Part shown: positions 8,382 to 15,950 of the stretch, one piece after another | Layout: the number at the start of each line of letters is the position of its first letter | Numbering within the stretch: position 1 is the first letter of the stretch | From: Parasediminibacterium sp051861445 | GTDB lineage: Bacteria > Bacteroidota > Bacteroidia > Chitinophagales > Chitinophagaceae | Assembly (NCBI GenBank): GCA_051861445.1 | Contig: JBHYCS010000008.1 | Coordinates: 1-64,000, forward strand | Direction: 5' to 3' | Length of the DNA: 64,000 nucleotides | Translations under genes and position numbers: made by a program | Notes under the pieces: generated by a model | What the model was told of the DNA's origin: nothing | Seen by the model: the letters and a program-made list of their open reading frames with translations, nothing else | The model's database searches: none

Positions 8382-9287
8382 TTAAGATGATTTTACATTA
8401 CCAAGAACATACAATTGCGTTAAGTCAGGCGATTCACTACCTCCTGTTTTTTCTAAAGTTATGGCAAACGTTTGTGCTTGTATGGTATTTTTAAGTTTGC
8501 AAACACCATTGCAGCCGTCAATCATTCCTGCATCTACTGGTTTTCCATTTACCAAAGCCCACAATTGATATTGCTTTCCTTTTGGTGCTTTTGGTAATTT
8601 ATCTGCTACAACGTACACATCTTTTGTAAACGTATTCCAATAAACAGTTGCTAAGCTACCTTCTTTACCAACAACAGGCTTTAATACCACTTTTTGCACA
8701 TTGGTGTCGCTAACTACCATTAAGTTGGCATAAATGTCTGTATATTTCACCTGCATGCTCTTATTGCTAGCAATCAATGTATTTTTATCATTTAAAAGTG
8801 CAGTTACTTGTTCGTCTAACGCATTATTTTTTGAATAGAAATAAACGTTTAGAGATGCACTTGCAATTAATAAAAGTATAGCAGCAACAGAAACCGCTTT
8901 TAAATAGCGTAAAGGTTTTACGACAGCTTTTGTTTGTTCTGTAGAAAAATCTGTTTCTATAATCGTTTCTTCTTCTGTTTTATTTATTCTAGATTGAATA
9001 TCAACGATTGGTGTATTATGAGCAAAAGAAGGTTTGTCTTTCTCTTTTAATGGAAGAGCAAACTCGTTTTCTAACTCGAAGAAAAGCTTATTTTTTACAG
9101 ATGGTGCAGGAGAAACGGCAGCTGCAAATGCAGTTTTTTCTAGAGATTCCTCAAACTCATCAATAGCCTGTTGAATAGCAGGATATTGAAGCCTGAGTTG
9201 CTCTAACTCTGCTATCTCCTGTGCATCGGCCATGCCTAAAACATAGCTTTCAATGACACCACTTGATATGTAAGCTTCGATATTCAC
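8382..9287 (-). CDS. RskA/anti-sigma-K family anti-sigma factor
   Basis: A single-pass membrane regulator that should hold the adjacent ECF sigma factor inactive. The N-terminal cytoplasmic part (YISSGVIESYVLGMADAQEIAELEQL) is the sigma-binding region of this family. One transmembrane helix is near residue 130 (AVSVAAILLLIASASLNVYFY), and the extracytoplasmic RskA domain carries WNTFTKDVYVVADKLPKAPKGKQYQLWALVNGKPVDAG and ends in PDLTQLYVLGNV. The GTG start at 9287 lies 25 bases after the sigma stop, so the two form an operon. Activation in this family goes through regulated proteolysis of the anti-sigma; the rhomboid at 1663 is not specifically implicated. Confidence 0.88.
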   Translation of the reverse strand: MNIEAYISSGVIESYVLGMADAQEIAELEQLRLQYPAIQQAIDEFEESLEKTAFAAAVSPAPSVKNKLFFELENEFALPLKEKDKPSFAHNTPIVDIQSRINKTEEETIIETDFSTEQTKAVVKPLRYLKAVSVAAILLLIASASLNVYFYSKNNALDEQVTALLNDKNTLIASNKSMQVKYTDIYANLMVVSDTNVQKVVLKPVVGKEGSLATVYWNTFTKDVYVVADKLPKAPKGKQYQLWALVNGKPVDAGMIDGCNGVCKLKNTIQAQTFAITLEKTGGSESPDLTQLYVLGNVKSS

Positions 9288-9312
9288 TTATAAATATTGT
9301 TTGTTGTAATTT

Positions 9313-9855
9313 TTATTGTTTTATAACGCCTCTAAGTTGGGTAAGTGCCGTTCGTAATCGGGTTTTTACTGTTCCTAAAGGTATATCTAACATTTTTGAT
9401 ATTTCATCTTGTGTATAGCCTTCAAAATACGCCAATTCTATTAAAACTTTATACTCATCTTTTAATTCATGTACCACTTTTCTTAATCCAATTTTATCGG
9501 TATGTAACTGTGTGCTTCCACCTTTATCGTATAAAGTTTCGGTTAACTCTTGATTTTGTTGACTATTTTGAAAACCTTTACTTCTTACCGTATCAATCGA
9601 TGCATTTCTTGCCACATTCATCATCCAAGTAAATAATCGACCTTTGGTATTGTCGTACGATTCTATTTGTCGCCAAATTTTTACAAAAACCTCTTGTAAA
9701 ACATCATTTGCCAATTCTGTATCTGATACAATATTGATGATAACTGAAAGTAATGCTCCACTGTAATTATCATATAGATAACTAAATGCGGATTGCTGCC
9801 TTTGCTTAAGCAAATACACCAACTCTGTTTCAGTATATTTTACAGATGCTTCCAA
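9313..9855 (-). CDS. ECF-type RNA polymerase sigma factor (SigK-like)
   Basis: A two-domain sigma factor of the sigma-70 ECF type, 180 aa. Region 2 includes FSYLYDNYSGALLSVI, ELANDVLQEVFVKIW and GRLFTWMMNVARNASIDTVRSK; region 4 includes YKVLIELAYFEGYTQDEISKMLDIPLGTVKTRLRTALTQLR. It is paired with the RskA-type anti-sigma factor just downstream, matching the SigK/RskA arrangement common in Bacteroidota. The start is TTG at 9855; no upstream in-frame ATG was seen. The regulated genes cannot be read from this window. Confidence 0.9.
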   Translation of the reverse strand: MEASVKYTETELVYLLKQRQQSAFSYLYDNYSGALLSVIINIVSDTELANDVLQEVFVKIWRQIESYDNTKGRLFTWMMNVARNASIDTVRSKGFQNSQQNQELTETLYDKGGSTQLHTDKIGLRKVVHELKDEYKVLIELAYFEGYTQDEISKMLDIPLGTVKTRLRTALTQLRGVIKQ

Positions 9856-9944
9856 AAATGCGTACGGTTTTAAAAAATCAGATGTATTCTACTTACGAGA
9901 ACACAACACCTATGGTTTTACTTAGTTCAAAAAAATAAAAAAAT

Positions 9945-10322
9945 TTAAGCAACTAAGTTTTCGTAAGCTTCTGCAGTTAACAAAGCATCAATAGTTGAGG
10001 TATCTGCTACTTTTAATTTAACCATCCAACCATCACCATACGGATCAGCATTTACCAATTCTGGTTGTTTATCTAATAATGGATTGGTTTCTAAAATGGT
10101 ACCTGCAATTGGTAAAAACAAATCACTTACTGTTTTTACAGCTTCTACAGTTCCAAAAATAGCTTCAGCTTCTAAGCTTTTACCAACTGTATTAATATCT
10201 ACATATACAATATCGCCTAATTCTCTTTGTGCAAAATCTGTGATTCCTACAGTTGCAATATCACCATCAATGCTAATCCATTCGTGGTCTTTAGTGTAGC
10301 GTAAATGAGCTGGAAAATTCAT
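9945..10322 (-). CDS. gcvH: Glycine cleavage system H protein
   Basis: This lipoyl carrier shuttles the aminomethyl group between the P, T and L proteins of the glycine cleavage system. At 125 aa it has the normal length. YTKDHEWISIDGDIATVGITDFAQRELGDIVYVD is the N-terminal signature, and GTVEAVKTVSDLFLPIAGTI carries the lipoylated lysine. The C-terminal AYENLVA replaces the more common EAYEALI-type ending. It appears to be transcribed alone; none of the other cleavage-system genes is in this window. Confidence 0.96.
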   Translation of the reverse strand: MNFPAHLRYTKDHEWISIDGDIATVGITDFAQRELGDIVYVDINTVGKSLEAEAIFGTVEAVKTVSDLFLPIAGTILETNPLLDKQPELVNADPYGDGWMVKLKVADTSTIDALLTAEAYENLVA

Positions 10323-10455
10323 AATTAAGATTTTTAAAGTACAAATATTCTTATAAAATTTGAATGATACTAATTTAGTTCTACCAAGTACAAATTGGCA
10401 ATAACTAAATTGAAAATCAACATCTTAAAATAGATTCGGTTTAGTTATGGTACAA

Positions 10456-11193
10456 CTATTCTCGTAAAACACTCACTTTCATCCATACATTTTGCAAAGG
10501 CCTATCCCCTTTTTTTGTAGCAACAGCAGCAATTGCATCTATTACTTCTAATCCACTAATTACCTCTCCAAAAACAGTATAGCTTTGATCTAATTGTGGG
10601 GTTCCTCCTATACGTTCATAAATTTCTTGGTGTATTTTAGTAAACTTATAATTGGGATTGGCATTTTTTACTCTTTGCTCATAAGTGGCATTTAATGAAG
10701 CAGAATCGTATTTTTTACCTTGAACGATATAAAATTGACAATTGCTACTTGCTTTTGCCGGATTTCCATCTCTAGCAGCTGCCAAAGCCCCTTTTTTATG
10801 AAAAAATTGAGGATGAATTTCAGCAGGAATTCTTTCACCGGGTAAAGCACCACCACCTAACTGAACCGTATCGGGTGCATTTTTGCTATTTGGATCTCCA
10901 CCTTGTATCATGAACGATTGAATTACTCGATGAAAGAGTAAACTATCGTAAGTGCCAGATTTTACTAATTGTAAGAAATGGTTTTTGTGCAATGGTGTTT
11001 GGTTGTACAATTTGGCAATCATTACCCCAAAAGGTGTTGTAATTTGAATAAGTGGTTCAACAGCAGTTTTAACTGTATCTTTTTGAACGAATACAATCGT
11101 TTTTTTAACGACTGCTTTTTTGGGTTGACCGTTTGCTGTATTGATACAAAGAGAAATAAATAATAATCCTAAAAAAGAAAATATTTTACGCAT
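10456..11193 (-). CDS. Secreted cyclophilin-type peptidyl-prolyl isomerase
   Basis: Catalyses cis-trans isomerisation of proline bonds in folding proteins, probably in the periplasm. A signal peptide (MRKIFSFLGLLFISLCINTANG) is followed by a linker and a cyclophilin domain: LLFHRVIQSFMIQGGDP, GALAAARDGNPAKASSNCQFYIVQGKKYD and YTVFGEVISGLEVIDAIA. An insert (VKNANPNYKFTKIHQEIYERIG) before the last segment is typical of Bacteroidota versions. I used ATG 11193 because it begins the signal peptide; the frame is open to 11241, but those residues (MHNNFFSKCFIYNLLS) do not fit one. Confidence 0.9.
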   Translation of the reverse strand: MRKIFSFLGLLFISLCINTANGQPKKAVVKKTIVFVQKDTVKTAVEPLIQITTPFGVMIAKLYNQTPLHKNHFLQLVKSGTYDSLLFHRVIQSFMIQGGDPNSKNAPDTVQLGGGALPGERIPAEIHPQFFHKKGALAAARDGNPAKASSNCQFYIVQGKKYDSASLNATYEQRVKNANPNYKFTKIHQEIYERIGGTPQLDQSYTVFGEVISGLEVIDAIAAVATKKGDRPLQNVWMKVSVLRE

Positions 11194-11271
11194 ACTTAAT
11201 AAATTATAAATAAAGCATTTGCTAAAGAAGTTATTATGCATATAAAAATGCTCTCTTTCAAAAATGCCATT

Positions 11272-11616
11272 CTAAAATCCCATATTATCGAAATACATTA
11301 AAACATGATCTTTCAAAAAGTTTTCTTGTTCTGGCAATCCATAAGCAGGCATTTCTTTTACTTGTCTAAAATGTGGCCAATTATCCGGATCTTTTCCTTC
11401 TAAAATAAAATATCCACTTGGCTGCAATACGGTACAAACAGCCACATGCATTAAATCTTGCTTTTGCTCTTTTGAAATTTTAGGAGCTTCAAAACCCGTT
11501 TCTTGCAATCCTATTAAAAACAAAATTGCCTCCATATCTGGCTTTTTACCAAATCGTTCTACCAATTTAGCTTCCAAATTCCACCATCGTTGTTGTAAAT
11601 CGTCTTGTATAAACAT
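11272..11616 (-). CDS. Conserved hypothetical protein
   Basis: A soluble 114-aa protein with no signal peptide or membrane helix. It is rich in Trp and Phe (RWWNLEAKLVERF, NWPHFRQVKEMPAYGLPEQENFLKDHVLMYFDN) and looks like a compact conserved Bacteroidota protein, but I cannot assign a function. It sits 78 bases upstream of the isomerase on the same strand and is divergent from serS. A perfect -7 box ends four bases before its ATG, suggesting a leaderless message. Confidence 0.7.
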   Translation of the reverse strand: MFIQDDLQQRWWNLEAKLVERFGKKPDMEAILFLIGLQETGFEAPKISKEQKQDLMHVAVCTVLQPSGYFILEGKDPDNWPHFRQVKEMPAYGLPEQENFLKDHVLMYFDNMGF

Positions 11617-11620
11617 GGGG

Positions 11621-11628
11621 CAAATGTA
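11621..11628 (-). promoter_or_regulatory. -7 promoter element of the 114-aa hypothetical gene
   Basis: On the minus strand it reads TACATTTG, matching TAnnTTTG, and ends four bases from the ATG at 11616. The spacing resembles that before rlmD. Confidence 0.5.
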
Positions 11629-11702
11629 CAGTCATTACATTATTATTTTCTATTCATACAATCAATAAACAGCGTTCGGTATCATGAATATGCCTATCAA
11701 AC

Positions 11703-11710
11703 TATATTTG
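11703..11710 (+). promoter_or_regulatory. -7 promoter element of serS
   Basis: TATATTTG matches TAnnTTTG exactly and lies 18 bases before ATG 11729. It falls inside the extended open frame that begins at 11684, which argues that translation starts at 11729. Confidence 0.55.
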
Positions 11711-11728
11711 CCACAAATTGAGATAGAT

Positions 11729-13003
11729 ATGTTACAAGTAAGTGTGTTAAAGAATAATCCAAATTGGGTAAAAGAACGTTTGCAAGTAAAGCATTTTAAA
11801 CAACTAGAATTGGTAGATGAAATTATTGCTTTAGACGATGAAAGAAAGCGTATTCAGCTAGAACATGATACTGCACAAGCTAGCATTAATACATATTCAA
11901 AAGAAATTGGCAAATTAATGGCTCAAGGCAAAAAAGAAGATGCAGAAGCAGCCAAAAAAGAAGTTGCTACGTTGAAAGTAACAGTAAACAATTGCTTATC
12001 TACTTTAGATATTGTTGAAAAGAAATTACAAGCATCGCTTGTACAATTACCAAATTTACCTGCTACAGAAGTGCCAATGGGTAAAACCCCAGAAGAAAAT
12101 GAAGTGGTAAAAACTGGTGGAAATATTCCAACTTTATATGAAAAAGCAGTTCCACATTGGGATTTATTAGACCAATATCAACTCATTAATTTTGAATTGG
12201 GTAATAAAATTACAGGCAGTGGTTTTCCAGTATTTATTGGAAAAGGTGCTAAGCTACAGAGGGCTTTGGTACAATATTTTTTAGATTTTAATACTGCTGC
12301 TGGATACACAGAATATTTACCTCCATTTATGGTAAATGAAGCTAGTGCTTATGGAACAGGACAACTACCAGACAAAGAAGGGCAAATGTATCATGTAACA
12401 GAAGATAAGTTATACTTAATTCCTACGGCAGAAGTGCCTGTTACCAATGTATACAGAGATGTAATTGTAAGAGAAGATGAATTGCCTATTAAAATGACCG
12501 CTTATAGTCCTTGCTTTAGAAGAGAAGCTGGCAGTTATGGCAAAGATGTTAGAGGCTTAAATAGAGTACACCAATTTGAGAAGGTAGAAATTATTCAACT
12601 TACACATCCTGAAAAAAGTTTTGAAGTATTGAATGAAATGGTACAGCATGTAGAAAATCTTTTACAATCATTGGCTTTACCTTATCGAATTCTTCGTCTT
12701 TGTGGTGGTGATATGGGTTTTGCAAGTGCCATCACATACGACTTTGAAGTATTTAGTACAGCACAACAAAAATGGTTAGAAGTAAGTAGTGTAAGCAATT
12801 TTGAATCATTTCAAGCCAATCGTTTAAAATGTAGATTTAAAGATGGCAATGGAAAAACACAACTAGTACACACACTTAATGGAAGTTCATTGGCATTACC
12901 AAGAATTATGGCAAGTTTATTAGAAAATAACCAAACAGAAGATGGCATTGTTTTACCAGCGGTATTACAACCTTATTTTGGTGCAACCACAATAACTCGC
13001 TAA
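11729..13003 (+). CDS. serS: Seryl-tRNA synthetase
   Basis: Class II synthetase that charges tRNA-Ser (and tRNA-Sec where present). The N-terminal coiled-coil arm (roughly residues 25-105) is followed by the class II core: TGSGFPVFIGKGAKLQRALVQYFLDF, TAEVPVTNVYRD, SPCFRREAGSYGKDVRGLNRVHQFEKVEI (motif 2) and LNGSSLALPRIMASLLENNQ (motif 3). From ATG 11729 it is 424 aa, normal for the family, and begins MLQVSVLKNNPNWVKERL. The frame is open from 11684, but those 15 residues lie across a promoter box. mnmE follows after 32 bases on the same strand. Confidence 0.96.
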   Translation: MLQVSVLKNNPNWVKERLQVKHFKQLELVDEIIALDDERKRIQLEHDTAQASINTYSKEIGKLMAQGKKEDAEAAKKEVATLKVTVNNCLSTLDIVEKKLQASLVQLPNLPATEVPMGKTPEENEVVKTGGNIPTLYEKAVPHWDLLDQYQLINFELGNKITGSGFPVFIGKGAKLQRALVQYFLDFNTAAGYTEYLPPFMVNEASAYGTGQLPDKEGQMYHVTEDKLYLIPTAEVPVTNVYRDVIVREDELPIKMTAYSPCFRREAGSYGKDVRGLNRVHQFEKVEIIQLTHPEKSFEVLNEMVQHVENLLQSLALPYRILRLCGGDMGFASAITYDFEVFSTAQQKWLEVSSVSNFESFQANRLKCRFKDGNGKTQLVHTLNGSSLALPRIMASLLENNQTEDGIVLPAVLQPYFGATTITR

Positions 13004-13035
13004 TAATATTTCTCCCTTAGAATTAAATCAACAAT

Positions 13036-14415
13036 ATGCTTGGTAAATTAAGTGGCTGGAACGATACAATTGTAGCATTGGCAACACCACAAGGCATTGG
13101 TGCAATTGGCGTAATTAGAGTGAGTGGAAGTGAAACAATCGCTATTGTAAACCAATTGTTTGCTTCAAAAGATTTAGAAAAACAAGCATCTCATACCTTA
13201 CATGTTGGACTTTTAAAAAATGGAAATGAAATTTTAGATGAAGTTGTTATTAGCTTATATAAAAATCCAAAATCGTATACAGGAGAAGATGTAATTGAAA
13301 TTAGTTGTCACGGCTCTCCATTTATACAAGAAAGAATCATTACTACATTAGTTGAAAAAGGTTGTAGAATAGCAAAGCCAGGAGAATTTACCCAAAGAGC
13401 ATTTTTAAATGGAAAACTAGATTTAACACAAGCAGAAGCAGTTGCAGATTTAATTGCAAGTAACACAGAAGCTAGCAGAAATACGGCTATCAAAAATGTA
13501 AGAGGTGGCTTTTCATCAACCCTGCAAGATTTAAGAGAACAACTGATTCGTTTTTCTGCGATGATAGAATTAGAGCTAGATTTTGCACAAGAAGATGTAG
13601 AATTTGCCGATAGAAAACAATTACAACTATTAATACAACAATTGAGTGAAAATACCCAACAATTACTGCTGTCATTTAAGTTGGGTAATGTAATTAAAAA
13701 TGGTGTTCAGGTAGCTATAATTGGTAAACCAAATGCAGGAAAATCTACTTTACTCAATGCTTTACTCAACGAAAACAGAGCCATTGTAAGCGATATTGCA
13801 GGCACTACAAGAGATACCATTGAAGAGATTTTAAATATTGATGGTATATTGTTTAGATTAATAGATACAGCAGGAATTAGAACACATGCAAACGATATTA
13901 TTGAAAGTATTGGCATTGAAAAAAGCCTAGAAAAAATGCGTTTGGCAGATATTGTTATGTATTTGTTTGATGTACACACAAGCACTTTAGAAGAACTCGA
14001 AAAAATTGAATCTGAATTTAAAAAAGAACAAATTCAATACGTATTAGTGGGTAATAAAATAGATGGTGCAACTGCACAACAACTTGAACAATTTGCATCT
14101 TTCAACCCATTATTCATTGCTGCAAAAAACAATGTACAGATAGAAGCGTTACAACGTCAACTGGTGCAGCTAGCCGTTGGAGGCAGCATCAATACAGAAT
14201 CTACCATTGTTACCAATGCTCGTCATTACGATGCTTTACAAAAATTAGCCGATGCCTTAAACGATGTATCTGCAGGTGTTGAACAACATATTTCTGGCGA
14301 TTTATTAGCATTAGATATACGTCAATGTTTACACTATTTAGGATTAATTACTGGTGAGATTACCAATGAAGATCAGTTAGATTTTATTTTTAGCAAGTTT
14401 TGTATCGGAAAGTAA
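13036..14415 (+). CDS. mnmE: tRNA uridine-5-carboxymethylaminomethyl(34) synthesis GTPase MnmE
   Basis: With MnmG it modifies the wobble uridine of several tRNAs. The N-terminal folate-binding domain starts DTIVALATPQGIGAIGVIRVSG. The inserted G domain has GKPNAGKSTLLNALL (G1), DIAGTTRDTIEE (G2), DTAGIR (G3) and VGNKIDG (G4). The extreme C-terminal FCIGK contains the cysteine essential for modification. Length (459 aa) is standard. The stop lies one base from the stop of the convergent lacI-type gene, with no room for a separate terminator. Confidence 0.97.
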   Translation: MLGKLSGWNDTIVALATPQGIGAIGVIRVSGSETIAIVNQLFASKDLEKQASHTLHVGLLKNGNEILDEVVISLYKNPKSYTGEDVIEISCHGSPFIQERIITTLVEKGCRIAKPGEFTQRAFLNGKLDLTQAEAVADLIASNTEASRNTAIKNVRGGFSSTLQDLREQLIRFSAMIELELDFAQEDVEFADRKQLQLLIQQLSENTQQLLLSFKLGNVIKNGVQVAIIGKPNAGKSTLLNALLNENRAIVSDIAGTTRDTIEEILNIDGILFRLIDTAGIRTHANDIIESIGIEKSLEKMRLADIVMYLFDVHTSTLEELEKIESEFKKEQIQYVLVGNKIDGATAQQLEQFASFNPLFIAAKNNVQIEALQRQLVQLAVGGSINTESTIVTNARHYDALQKLADALNDVSAGVEQHISGDLLALDIRQCLHYLGLITGEITNEDQLDFIFSKFCIGK

Positions 14416-14416
14416 T

Positions 14417-15436
14417 TTATCCAACTGTAGATTTTCGAATAATTAATTCTGTAGACATGGTTTTAGTAATGGGTTTCCATAAACTAATATCAGTTTTAAT
14501 TAACTGCAACAACATCTCTGCTGCAGTTTCTCCAATTAATTGAATAGGTTGTGCAACAGTGGTTAAAGGCGTTTCTATTAAATCTGATAATTGATCGTTG
14601 CTAAAACCTACAACTGCAATATCTTTTGGAATAGACAATCCTCTTTTTTTAATCACTTGCATTGCTTCAATAGCTGTAGGATCGTTAATGGCAAAAAGTG
14701 CATCAGGTGGATTGGGTAAACTTAACAAATGATTGATGTAAATTTTTACTTTCTCCATAGTTAAATCGTACGAAATAATTAACTCATCATCCACAGGAAT
14801 ATTGTGTTTTCGTAAGGCGGCATAATAACCATTTAAGCGTCGTCTGCTAATTGACAAATTTTCTGGCCCGGCTAAGTGAGCAATTCTTCGTTTTCCCAAA
14901 CTAATTAAGTGTTCTACAGCTTTAAATGCACCATTATAATCATCTACAACTACTTTTGGCACATCCATATCTTCACAAACCCTGTTAAAAAATACAATGG
15001 GTATGCCTTTTCGTTTAAAAGCCATTAAATGTTCAAAATTTCTAGTTTCTTTTGTTACAGATACTAGTAAACCATCTACTTGGTTAGCCATCATTACACG
15101 AGCATTCGAAACCTCTGTTTCATAACTTTCGTTCGATTGTGCAATGATTAAATTAAAGCCTTCTGTTGTAATTTTATTTTGAGCACCAATAATCACTTTT
15201 GGAAAATAAGAACTCATAAATTCTGGCACCATTATACCTATTATATTACTTCTTCTTGTTACCAAATTAATTGCAAAAAGATTTTTTTGATAATCGGCTT
15301 TTGCTGCAAAATCTAATACCAATTTTCTTGTTTCGGCTTTAACATTTGGATTGCCTGTTAAAACTCGAGAAACAGTAGACTTTGATAGATTTAATTCTTT
15401 AGCAATGTCTTTGATGGTAATTTGATGCAACTTCAT
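14417..15436 (-). CDS. LacI-family transcriptional regulator
   Basis: A DNA-binding repressor or activator that responds to a sugar. The N-terminal helix-turn-helix and hinge read ITIKDIAKELNLSKSTVSRVLTGNPNVKAETRKLV, followed by a periplasmic-binding-protein-like effector domain (NIIGIMVPEFMSSYFPKVIIGAQ, VDGLLVSV, RRIAHLAGPENLSISRRRLNGYY, DALFAINDPTAIEAMQVIKKRG, VVGFSNDQLSDLIETPLTTVAQP). It stands at the head of the glycanase island (15951-30326) and is the obvious candidate regulator for it. Its own promoter (-7 at 15515-15522) is overlapped by a long perfect palindrome, suggesting autoregulation. It is convergent with mnmE. Confidence 0.93.
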   Translation of the reverse strand: MKLHQITIKDIAKELNLSKSTVSRVLTGNPNVKAETRKLVLDFAAKADYQKNLFAINLVTRRSNIIGIMVPEFMSSYFPKVIIGAQNKITTEGFNLIIAQSNESYETEVSNARVMMANQVDGLLVSVTKETRNFEHLMAFKRKGIPIVFFNRVCEDMDVPKVVVDDYNGAFKAVEHLISLGKRRIAHLAGPENLSISRRRLNGYYAALRKHNIPVDDELIISYDLTMEKVKIYINHLLSLPNPPDALFAINDPTAIEAMQVIKKRGLSIPKDIAVVGFSNDQLSDLIETPLTTVAQPIQLIGETAAEMLLQLIKTDISLWKPITKTMSTELIIRKSTVG

Positions 15437-15514
15437 ATTAACAATTCTTTTTAATCAATAAATTTCTACTACAAAACCTTTGCACTAGTTTCATTCTATT
15501 TAGTTTTCAACATG

Positions 15515-15522
15515 CAAAGTTA
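15515..15522 (-). promoter_or_regulatory. -7 promoter element of the lacI-type gene
   Basis: On the minus strand it reads TAACTTTG, an exact TAnnTTTG match, 79 bases upstream of the ATG at 15436. The -33 position would fall near 15541-15546, within the left arm of the palindrome at 15538-15580. Confidence 0.55.
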
Positions 15523-15537
15523 GGTTCAAATACACCA

Positions 15538-15580
15538 TTTTGTGGGAACATTCCCATAAAATGGGAATGTTCCCACAAAA
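15538..15580. promoter_or_regulatory. Long perfect palindrome, probable operator of the LacI-type regulator
   Basis: Two 20-base arms (15538-15557 and 15561-15580) are exact reverse complements around an AAA centre. Each arm is itself a near-palindrome GGGAA-2-TTCCC (GGGAACATTCCC and GGGAATGTTCCC), with centres 19 bases apart. The stem is preceded by T and followed by A on both strands, so it is not an intrinsic terminator. It covers the predicted -33 region of the lacI-type promoter. The simplest reading is two adjacent dimer sites for an autoregulator, possibly also acting on the divergent GH2 gene. Confidence 0.65.
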
Positions 15581-15950
15581 AAATTCAAAAACACATGTAA
15601 TACTAATTGCGGTATCTTTTTATCTTAGGAAACTATTTAAAACCATTTTTCTTTTTCTAAACATGTAAATGCAAGATTTGAGGTTTTAATAATGTATAAA
15701 ACGATTGATAGATACGTATTGTAATTGCAACAAAAACAACAAATTCCATATGAACTATTTTCACTTTCAATTGAAAAACCAACACATCAATGGCAACAAT
15801 TGAAAACAAACGATTCATTAGATACTTTGATCTACACGTTTTGAAAATACATCATTAACTAGCCTATTTTTCTGCTCAAAAAACCCTTAAAAAACAAAAA
15901 AGGCAATACCATAAATCTTAATTAACGCATATAACAATCTATAAAAATCT
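15581..15950. other. Intergenic region between lacI-type regulator and GH2
   Basis: About 370 bases without a gene. It must contain the GH2 promoter, but no exact TAnnTTTG box is visible; the nearest are TACTTTG (15823-15829, one base short) and TATCTTAG (15621-15628). A partial operator-like core CAAACGATT occurs at 15807-15815, just before the first of these. The long leader could carry further regulation. Confidence 0.4.

Noticed and set aside
15538..15580. Reading the long palindrome as an intrinsic terminator
   Set aside because: The stem is followed by A, not T, on both strands, and it overlaps a promoter.
15538..15580. Reading the long palindrome as a transposon end or dif/att site
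   Set aside because: No transposase, integrase, target-site duplication or second copy was seen nearby.
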